Assembly: GCA_027623615.1 (NCBI GenBank) | Contig: JAQBVH010000319.1 | Location: 1 to 5,004 of the forward strand | DNA from: Planctomycetota bacterium | GTDB lineage: Bacteria > Planctomycetota > UBA1135 > GCA-002686595 | DNA: 5,004 bases | Direction of reading: 5' to 3' | In this document: piece by piece, positions 1 to 5,004 of the stretch | How positions within the stretch are numbered: position 1 is the first letter of the stretch | Layout of the letters: every line of letters starts with the position of its first letter | Notes under the pieces: generated by a model | Seen by the model: the letters and a program-made list of their open reading frames with translations, nothing else | Databases searched by the model: none | What the model was told of the DNA's origin: nothing | Translations under genes and position numbers: made by a program

Positions 1-578
1 ATGCGAATCTCCGCGGGCGTCTCGTACGCCGGGCCGAGCATGCCCGCGTAGACCCCGCAGTGCAGCTTGACGCCGACCTCGTCGGCGGCACGGTCGAGGG
101 CCTCGGCCGTCTTCGGGTCGTAGGGCTTGCCCCGGCCGCGCTCGGACCGGCGCAGGGGCGCGCGTCCCTGCAGGTTGAGGTGGTCGGTGATGCGCATCAG
201 CGCGGGCAGCTCCCACGCGGGCTCGAGGCAGCCGGCCGCGTTGGTGAGCAGCACCACGTTCGCGCCGAGGTGCGCATAGGCGCGCATGGTGGCCGTGACC
301 TCGTCCGCGTTGCGCCCCTCGTAGAAGTGCACTCGGCCCTGCTGGACCAGGACGCGTCGACCGCCGAGCGTTCCGACCACGAAGCGGCCCGCGTGGCCGG
401 GCACGCCGCTCGGGGGCATGCCGTCGACCTCCTCGAAGGGCACGCAGGTCGGGTCCGCGAGGGCGTCGGCGAACGCGCCCAGGCCCGACCCGAGCACGAC
501 CGCGACCTCGAAGTCCTCGAGCCGCGAGCGGGAGAGGCTGAGCGCCAGGCGTTCCTCGAGGGGCACGGTCATGGTCAT
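1..578 (-). CDS. punA: Purine nucleoside phosphorylase, trimeric (PNP/MTAP) type; 3' end beyond window
   Basis: Cytoplasmic enzyme that cleaves purine (deoxy)nucleosides with phosphate to free base plus (deoxy)ribose-1-phosphate. The first 192 residues are visible; the family is usually about 270 long. Seen in order: phosphate-loop GSGLG at residues 30-34, PGHAGR at 60-65, QGRVHFYEG at 80-88, TNAAG at 112-116, TDHLNL at 131-136 and GPAYETPAEIR at 182-192. By family knowledge S31, H62, R82, H84, Y86 and E186 correspond to human PNP S33, H64, R84, H86, Y88 and E201, so the visible active site is intact. The Asn that selects 6-oxopurines (human N243) lies outside the window, so base preference, and separation from methylthioadenosine phosphorylase, cannot be settled; the GPAYET motif favours PNP. 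ATG at 578 is the most upstream start possible, since an in-frame TAA lies four codons before it. A second ATG at 572 (MTMT) is an alternative. No Shine-Dalgarno is visible. It lies 30 bases after nupC. Confidence 0.95.
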   Translation of the reverse strand, partial: MTMTVPLEERLALSLSRSRLEDFEVAVVLGSGLGAFADALADPTCVPFEEVDGMPPSGVPGHAGRFVVGTLGGRRVLVQQGRVHFYEGRNADEVTATMRAYAHLGANVVLLTNAAGCLEPAWELPALMRITDHLNLQGRAPLRRSERGRGKPYDPKTAEALDRAADEVGVKLHCGVYAGMLGPAYETPAEIR

Positions 579-584
579 GGGTGC

Positions 585-590
585 ACGTTA
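585..590 (-). promoter_or_regulatory. Possible -10 hexamer of a leaderless promoter for the purine phosphorylase gene
   Basis: TAACGT on the minus strand fits the TANNNT -10 pattern and ends 6 bases before the ATG at 578. That would place the transcription start at or beside the A of the start codon. No ribosome binding site is visible, and no convincing -35 lies 16-18 bases upstream. The TAA in it is also the in-frame stop that limits the gene's start. The gene may equally be transcribed by read-through from nupC. Confidence 0.25.
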
Positions 591-608
591 GCGCATCGCG
601 CTCGCGCT

Positions 609-1880
609 CTACAGGAACATCCCGGCGACCGTCGCGGTCATCCAGCTCGCCATGGCGCCGCCGAGCATGGCGCGGAGTGCCAGACGCGAGATCTCGGTCT
701 TGCGCTCGGGCGCGAGGGGTGAGATGCCGCCGATCTGGATACCGATCGAGGCGAAGTTGGCGAAGCCGCAGAGGGCGTAGGCGGCCATCTTCGCGGAGCG
801 ATCGCTGACGAACCTGAGCTCCTCGGCGGAGGTCGGCAGCACCTTGCCGAGGTCGTTGAAGGCAATGAACTCGTTCACCGCCACCTTCGTCCCGAGCAGG
901 CTCCCGAAGATCTGGCAGTCGTGCCAGCCCTCGATGCCCATCACCCAGGCCACCGGCGCGAGGACCCAGCCGAAGATGCGGTTGAGGGACAGCCCACCCT
1001 CGATCGACCACCAGCCGTTGTCGCCGACGAAGGCGAGGAACCAGTCGAACATCGCGACCAGGCCCATGAACGCGATCAGCATCGCGATCACGTTCAGCCA
1101 CAGCTTGACCCCGTCGCTCGTCCCGTTCGCTGCTGCCTCGATCACGTTGTCAGCCGTGCGATTGAACTCGAGCTTGACCTCGGAGCCGGTCGCCGAGACC
1201 TGGCTCTCGGGCAACATGATCTTGGCGATCAAGAAGGCCGCTGGGGCGGAGAGCACGGAGGCGGTGAGCAGGTGCGGACCGATGTCAGCGCCCAGGATGC
1301 CCATGTAGACCGCGAGTACGGAGCCTGCGATCGTCGCGAAGCCGCCCGTCATCATCGCGTTGAGCTCGGAGGTGGTGAACTTGCTTATGTAGGGCTTCAC
1401 GACGAGCGGCGCCTCGGTCTGACCGACGAACACGTTCGCAGCCATCGCCATCGACTCCGCGCCGCTGACGCCCATCAGCATCGACATGACCTTGGCCATG
1501 GCCCAGATCAGGACCTGCATGACGCCGATGTGGTAGAGCACCGCCATGAGCGCGCTGAAGAAGATGATCACCGGCAGACCGCTGCTCGCGAAGGCGAACG
1601 CGTAGCCCCAGCCGCCTTCATCGAAGTTCGGGGTGGCCAACCCGCCGAAGACGAGTTGGGCCCCAGCCTGCTGCATCGAGATCAGCTTGGTGACGAAGGC
1701 TGCCATGCCCTCGAACATCGAGACGCCGACGTCGGTGTTGAGCAGGAACAGGGCCAGTCCGAGCTGCAGCCCGATCCCCCAGGCCACCACCCGCACCGGG
1801 AAGCGCTTGCGGTCGCTCGACAGGAGCCAGGCGACGCCGATGAAGAAGCCGAGTCCGAGCAGGGCGCGGAGGACGTACAT
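609..1880 (-). CDS. nupC: Concentrative nucleoside transporter, NupC/CNT family
   Basis: Inner-membrane symporter for nucleoside uptake, 423 residues (E. coli NupC is 400). Hydrophobic segments run throughout, including about 3-20, 31-47, 99-118, 180-220, 258-285 and 301-315. Family motifs seen are SSDRK at 21-25, GQTEAP at 153-158, VNEFIAF at 335-341 and GFANFASIG at 372-380. By comparison with the Vibrio cholerae CNT structure, Q154, T155, E156, E337, N375 and S378 match the nucleoside-binding residues Q154, T155, E156, E332, N368 and S371. N149, V152, T183 and I184 match its sodium site, with Thr for Ser. The open frame extends to 2012, but the extra N-terminus is Arg/Pro-rich and unlike the family. 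Starting at ATG 1880 gives a normal first helix and puts N149, V152 and QTE at the same numbers as in V. cholerae, so this start is chosen; ATG 1910 is a weaker alternative. Lying between deoA and a purine phosphorylase gene fits a role supplying both enzymes. Confidence 0.95.
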   Translation of the reverse strand: MYVLRALLGLGFFIGVAWLLSSDRKRFPVRVVAWGIGLQLGLALFLLNTDVGVSMFEGMAAFVTKLISMQQAGAQLVFGGLATPNFDEGGWGYAFAFASSGLPVIIFFSALMAVLYHIGVMQVLIWAMAKVMSMLMGVSGAESMAMAANVFVGQTEAPLVVKPYISKFTTSELNAMMTGGFATIAGSVLAVYMGILGADIGPHLLTASVLSAPAAFLIAKIMLPESQVSATGSEVKLEFNRTADNVIEAAANGTSDGVKLWLNVIAMLIAFMGLVAMFDWFLAFVGDNGWWSIEGGLSLNRIFGWVLAPVAWVMGIEGWHDCQIFGSLLGTKVAVNEFIAFNDLGKVLPTSAEELRFVSDRSAKMAAYALCGFANFASIGIQIGGISPLAPERKTEISRLALRAMLGGAMASWMTATVAGMFL

Positions 1881-1887
1881 GGCGCGC

Positions 1888-1893
1888 AGTCTA
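1888..1893 (-). promoter_or_regulatory. Possible -10 hexamer of a leaderless promoter for nupC
   Basis: TAGACT on the minus strand fits TANNNT and ends 7 bases before the chosen ATG at 1880, the spacing expected if transcription begins at the start codon itself. No Shine-Dalgarno precedes that ATG. No TTGACA-like -35 is visible 17 bases upstream. The arrangement resembles the one in front of the purine phosphorylase gene. It is inferred from pattern and spacing alone. Confidence 0.3.
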
Positions 1894-1942
1894 GCGACCG
1901 TCGCCGCCATGCGCGGGCGGACCCTCCCACCCGGGGAGACCG

Positions 1943-1976
1943 CGGCGCGGGGCCCGAGGTTGCGGGTCCCGCGCCG
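1943..1976 (-). other. GC-rich hairpin in the deoA-nupC gap
   Basis: A nearly perfect inverted repeat lies in the 156-base gap, 60 bases after the deoA stop and 62 before the nupC ATG. Positions 1943-1951 pair with 1968-1976 (9 bp, arm GGCGCGGG plus one closing pair), and 1953-1956 pair with 1963-1966 (4 bp) around a 6-base loop at 1957-1962. The single opposed pair 1952/1967 is A-C in minus-strand RNA but a G-U wobble in plus-strand RNA. No U tract follows on the minus-strand side, so it is not a classical intrinsic terminator. It could act as an mRNA 3' stabiliser or processing site for deoA, as a weak terminator, or be a by-product of high GC. Confidence 0.5.
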
Positions 1977-2036
1977 AATTCGCGAGCGCCTGGTCGAGCG
2001 CGCGGACGGCAATTCAGCCGCGGCAGCCGGATCACC

Positions 2037-3326
2037 TCAGCCGTACCGCGCACGCACCAGCGGCGCAGGCTCGCGCCCGGTGTCGAAGGCCAGCGCGCCC
2101 TCGAGCTCTGCCCGCGCGGCCTCGAGCCCCAGACCCTCGTGGTGGATCTCTGCCACGAGGTCCCCCGCGCGCACCACGTCGCCGATACGGCGCATCCAGC
2201 GCACGCCGACCCGTGGGTCGATCCTGTCCCCCGCGCCCTTGCGACCTCCGCCGAGGGCCACGACCGCGCGCCCGATCGCCCGGCAGCTCGTCAGGTCGAG
2301 CACGCCGCTCGCGGGAGAGGTCATCAGGTCGACCTGCCTCGCGCGCGGCCAGCTCAGGGGGTCCGCGTCGCCGCCCAGCGCCTCGACCATGGCCACGAAG
2401 ACCTCTGCCGCGCGGCCGTCCGCGAGGCTCGCCGCGACGAGCTCACGGCCCTGCTCCAGGTCGCGCACGAAGCGCACGGCGTCGAGCAGCTCCGCCCCGA
2501 GGGACAGCACCAGCTCGCGCAGGTCCTCGGGTCCCTCGGCGCGCATGACCTGCCAGCACTCGTCGACCTCGAGGGCATGCCCGACCGCGTGCCCCAGGGG
2601 CTGCTCCATCGAGGTGTGCAGCACCCGCGCGCTCAGGCCGAAGCGCTCGGCGATCGCGAGCATCGTGCGCGCCAGCTCCTCGCCCTGCGCCACGTCGGGC
2701 AGGAACGCGCCGTCGCCGAACTTCACGTCCAGCACGAGGGCGTCGAGGCCCTCCGCGAGCTTCTTGGAGAGGATCGAGCTCGCGATCAGCGGCAAGGCCT
2801 CGACCAACCCGGTCGCATCGCGCAACGCGTACAGACCGCGGTCAGCGGGCACGAGGTCCTTGGTCTGCGCCGCGATCACGCAGCCGACCTCCTTGACGAT
2901 CCGCTTCAGCTCGTTCACGCCCAGCTCGGTCGAGAGCCCCGGGATCGACTCGAGCTTGTCGAGGGTCCCGCCCGTGTGTCCGAGGCCGCGACCCGAGATC
3001 ATCGGCACCGCGACCCCGCAGGCCGCGAGCGCGGGCGCGAGCACGAGCGAGGCCTTGTCGCCCACGCCTCCGGTCGAGTGCTTGTCCACCACCGGCCGCT
3101 CGAGGTCCCAGCGCAGTTGCGTCCCCGAGTGCAGCATCGCCCGCGTCCAGTGATCGAGCTCGGCGGACTCCATGCCGAGCACGAAGATCGCCGAGAGCAG
3201 CGCCGCCGCCTGGGCCTCCGTGACCTCACCGGCGACGTACCCCGAGACGAAGGCATCGATCTGCTCCTCGCTGAGGGGCTTGCCCGCCCGCTTGTGGGCG
3301 ACGAGGTCGCGGGGGTCGAGGGTCAT
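2037..3326 (-). CDS. deoA: Thymidine phosphorylase (nucleoside phosphorylase family II)
   Basis: Cytoplasmic enzyme that cleaves thymidine and deoxyuridine with phosphate to the base plus deoxyribose-1-phosphate. It has 429 residues (E. coli DeoA 440). The small helical domain covers about residues 1-65, followed by the alpha/beta phosphate-binding domain and, from about 330, the C-terminal domain with the VVALGGGRK segment. Seen: DKHSTGGVGDK at 81-91, the family signature SGRGLGHTGGTLDKLE at 111-126, and ALRDATG with IASSILSKKLAEG at 167-192. K82, H83, S84, S93, S111, T121, R169, S184 and K188 align with E. coli K84, H85, S86, S95, S113, T123, R171, S186 and K190 at a constant offset of two, so the active site is complete. 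M109, two residues before S111, is as in E. coli TP; Bacillus PyNP enzymes have Lys there, which favours a deoxyribose-selective enzyme. The start is fixed by homology to the family N-terminus (MTLDPRDLVAHKRAG) and by the ATGA overlap with the upstream gene; no Shine-Dalgarno is visible, so translation is probably coupled. Confidence 0.96.
   Translation of the reverse strand: MTLDPRDLVAHKRAGKPLSEEQIDAFVSGYVAGEVTEAQAAALLSAIFVLGMESAELDHWTRAMLHSGTQLRWDLERPVVDKHSTGGVGDKASLVLAPALAACGVAVPMISGRGLGHTGGTLDKLESIPGLSTELGVNELKRIVKEVGCVIAAQTKDLVPADRGLYALRDATGLVEALPLIASSILSKKLAEGLDALVLDVKFGDGAFLPDVAQGEELARTMLAIAERFGLSARVLHTSMEQPLGHAVGHALEVDECWQVMRAEGPEDLRELVLSLGAELLDAVRFVRDLEQGRELVAASLADGRAAEVFVAMVEALGGDADPLSWPRARQVDLMTSPASGVLDLTSCRAIGRAVVALGGGRKGAGDRIDPRVGVRWMRRIGDVVRAGDLVAEIHHEGLGLEAARAELEGALAFDTGREPAPLVRARYG
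3323..3326 (-). promoter_or_regulatory. ATGA stop/start overlap coupling the upstream gene to deoA
   Basis: On the minus strand the TGA stop of the glycosidase-like gene (3325-3323) shares bases with the ATG of deoA (3326-3324). The preceding 20 bases contain no Shine-Dalgarno-like sequence, so termination-reinitiation is the likely way deoA is translated. The two genes are therefore expected to share one mRNA. Confidence 0.85.
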
Positions 3327-5004
3327 TCGAGGCGCAGGACGGCAGCGTACTGGAAGGCGGGGAGGTGCACGACGCCGTCCTCGATCGGCAGCTCGACCCC
3401 GGTCAGCACCTCGACCGCGCTGCGCGTTCCCTCGGGGACCTCGACGCGCACGCCCTCGCAGGCCGGAGGCGCTACGTCCACACCCTCGGGCAGTCGCAGC
3501 GGTCGTCCGCCTCGATCGGTCCGGGGCCCGGTGTAGACCCAGCCCGGGTCGTTGGTCATCGCGATCAGGAGGGCGCCATCCGGGGCGCGATAGGCGACCA
3601 CGTGCGCGCGGAAGGTGCCTCCTCGCACGCGCCAGTCCGGCAGGCGACCGACGTAGAAGTCCTCGTCCGAGCCGCGCTCGTGCACCGCACCTCCACGCGA
3701 GCGAAAGGCAGCGACCTGCTCCCGTTGCGCTGGCGTCAGCGCCTCCGGCGCCGTGAGGAAGAGGGCCTTGTAGCCCTCGAGCCGCCCCTCGGCGAGGAGC
3801 GAGTCTGTGACGATACCGACGGGGCGTCTCGACCACAGGAAGGCCGCGAACTGCGTCGCCATCGGCTCCGCGATCCGCGTGTAGACCTCCTCCTGCGTCA
3901 CGAGCTCCCCGCGCAGGGCGTCGGGCCAGTGGATCGCCGCCCAGCGTTCGAGCGTCGCCCCGGCGAGGGCGTCGCTGAGGGCGTTGCCGAGGGCCACCGC
4001 GTCCGCGAAGACCGGCGCATCAGGGATGCGCGTCTCCTTCACGTCGAGGTTGGCCACGCCCCCATGCACGATCACGGCCGCCGCCGCGGCCTGAGCCATG
4101 CGCGGGTCCGTCAATCCGTTGCACCACACGTGCGGGGGCCGGCCCTCGGCGGCGTCCCGGCAGTACGTCCAGCCGAGCGCGAGCCAGACATCCCTGGGAA
4201 GGTCACTGTCGAAGGCTCGCACGCGCACGCTGTGCCCGATTCCGTACTCGGTCTTCACGCCGTCCGCGAGCCGCCAGAGTCGATCGGAGCCAAAGCGCTC
4301 GAGCGGGTCCGGCGCGCGGTTGCTGCCGATCAGCAGGGCGAGGTCCGGGCGCTCTGCCTTCAGGCTGCGACGCAGGCGTACGAACGCGCGCTCCATCGAC
4401 AGCGCGCCGAAGGTGACGAGGCGTCGATAGCGCGGGTCCTCCGGGTCCGCGCCCTCGGGCAGGTCGAGGCCGCTGCTGCCCTCGAAGCCCCGCGCGCAGT
4501 ACCCGCACCAGCAGCCTTCCCGCGGCATGTGGTCCTCGTCGAAGTAGATGCCGTCGACGCCCAGCGCGGCCAGCTCGAGCAAGCGCGCCTCGAGGCGGCC
4601 GAGGTAGGGCGAGTTGAGGCACACGCGCGGCGCGCCGCCTCGCCCCGCGAGCACCCGGCCGCGCTCGTCACGGCAACACCACTCCGGGTGCGACGCCGCG
4701 AGCTCGACGTCCTCGAGGTGCCGGTAGTAGGCGACGAAGCGCAGCCCGTGCTCCTTCGCGCGCGCGACCATGCCTTCGACCGGATGCGACTCCGCCCACG
4801 GCGCGTCGACCGCCGCCTCACTCGGCCACCAGGAACCCTCGCCCTGCGTGCGCACGTGGCGCACGTAGGACCGCGCGCCGAGCGCTGCGAAGTGGGCCTC
4901 GGCCGCGCGGAACTCCTCGCGCTCGATCCAGGGCGGCCCGAGGCGCGTGTGCAGGCACAGGCGCGTGCGGTCGTACCAGCTCGGCGGCGCAAGGCTCGCC
5001 AACT
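3323..5004 (-). CDS. Putative glycoside-hydrolase-like protein (GHL6-like barrel with GATase-like domain); 5' end at window edge
   Basis: At least 559 residues are visible. Counting from a TTG at 5002, about residues 8-340 look like a TIM-barrel glycosidase: WYDRTRL at 9-15, RFVAYYRHLED at 88-98, DGIYFDEDHMP at 150-160, a Cys cluster CWCGYC at 164-169, VKTEYG at 249-254, RPPHVWCNG at 288-296 and HGGVANLD at 313-320. This pattern recalls hypothetical glycosyl hydrolase 6 (GHL6) and GH42-related proteins. D155, E156 and E252 are candidate catalytic carboxylates by position only. About 385-445 (RPVGIVTDSLL, YKALFLTAPEALTP, FRSRGGAV) resembles the glutamine-amidotransferase-like trimerisation domain of those enzymes. 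About 455-559 looks like a C-terminal beta domain ending HLPAFQYAAVLRLE. Only two bases precede the TTG, so the true start and any signal peptide cannot be judged; the family N-terminus suggests little is missing. The substrate is unknown, and family members are largely uncharacterised. The 3' end overlaps deoA by four bases, which ties it to nucleoside salvage. Confidence 0.75.
   Translation of the reverse strand, partial: LASLAPPSWYDRTRLCLHTRLGPPWIEREEFRAAEAHFAALGARSYVRHVRTQGEGSWWPSEAAVDAPWAESHPVEGMVARAKEHGLRFVAYYRHLEDVELAASHPEWCCRDERGRVLAGRGGAPRVCLNSPYLGRLEARLLELAALGVDGIYFDEDHMPREGCWCGYCARGFEGSSGLDLPEGADPEDPRYRRLVTFGALSMERAFVRLRRSLKAERPDLALLIGSNRAPDPLERFGSDRLWRLADGVKTEYGIGHSVRVRAFDSDLPRDVWLALGWTYCRDAAEGRPPHVWCNGLTDPRMAQAAAAAVIVHGGVANLDVKETRIPDAPVFADAVALGNALSDALAGATLERWAAIHWPDALRGELVTQEEVYTRIAEPMATQFAAFLWSRRPVGIVTDSLLAEGRLEGYKALFLTAPEALTPAQREQVAAFRSRGGAVHERGSDEDFYVGRLPDWRVRGGTFRAHVVAYRAPDGALLIAMTNDPGWVYTGPRTDRGGRPLRLPEGVDVAPPACEGVRVEVPEGTRSAVEVLTGVELPIEDGVVHLPAFQYAAVLRLE

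Noticed and set aside
590..602. Small hairpin (AGCGC-GAT-GCGCT) between nupC and the purine phosphorylase gene
   Set aside because: Five pairs with a three-base loop and no U tract, in a GC-alternating stretch; too weak to call a terminator.
60..722. Plus-strand open frame of 220 codons opposite the purine phosphorylase gene
   Set aside because: The minus strand encodes clear purine phosphorylase motifs here, and the plus-strand product has no recognisable family features and biased composition.
1881..2012. N-terminal extension of nupC to ATG 2012
   Set aside because: The extra 44 residues are Arg/Pro-rich, absent from the CNT family, and run through the intergenic hairpin. Starting at 1880 restores family numbering of the key residues.
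1633..3153. Plus-strand open frame of 506 codons
   Set aside because: The product is Ser/Arg/Pro/Ala-rich low-complexity sequence with no domain, lying antisense to nupC and deoA.
921..3536. Very long plus-strand open frame (871 codons) across nupC, deoA and the glycosidase-like gene
   Set aside because: It is antisense to three convincing genes. Its product is a low-complexity Arg/His/Asp/Glu-rich string with no recognisable domain, typical of the spurious long frames opposite GC-rich genes.
3327..3836. Upstream in-frame extension of deoA giving a 599-residue protein
   Set aside because: The extension is Arg/Gly/Ala-rich and overlaps the glycosidase-like gene in another frame. The family N-terminus begins exactly at ATG 3326.

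Overview
The window is a high-GC bacterial segment (GC-rich third codon positions, long spurious antisense frames). It holds four tightly packed genes, all transcribed on the minus strand, so in transcription order they run from the right edge to the left. No tRNA, rRNA, CRISPR array, insertion sequence or phage gene was seen. High GC, no Shine-Dalgarno-like sequence at any visible start, and a GHL6-type glycosidase-like protein together suggest an environmental bacterium such as a planctomycete or a similar lineage. This taxonomic guess is weak, because no marker gene is present.

Layout in transcription order: (1) 5004-3323, a putative glycoside-hydrolase-like protein with a TIM-barrel-like part, a glutamine-amidotransferase-like part and a C-terminal beta domain. 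It is cut at its 5' end by the window edge. (2) 3326-2037, thymidine phosphorylase (deoA), whose ATG overlaps the stop of gene 1 as ATGA. (3) A 156-base gap with a strong hairpin and a -10-like TAGACT. (4) 1880-609, a NupC/CNT-family concentrative nucleoside transporter. (5) A 30-base gap with a second -10-like hexamer. (6) 578-1, trimeric-type purine nucleoside phosphorylase, cut at its 3' end by the window edge.

The last three genes form a coherent nucleoside-scavenging unit. The transporter imports nucleosides, thymidine phosphorylase cleaves pyrimidine deoxynucleosides, and purine nucleoside phosphorylase cleaves purine nucleosides. Together they give free bases plus (deoxy)ribose-1-phosphate. 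Catalytic residues are intact in every part that can be seen. The metabolic core is ordinary. The least explained element is the glycosidase-like gene translationally coupled to deoA, followed by possible leaderless promoters at nupC and the purine phosphorylase gene, and by the intergenic hairpin.
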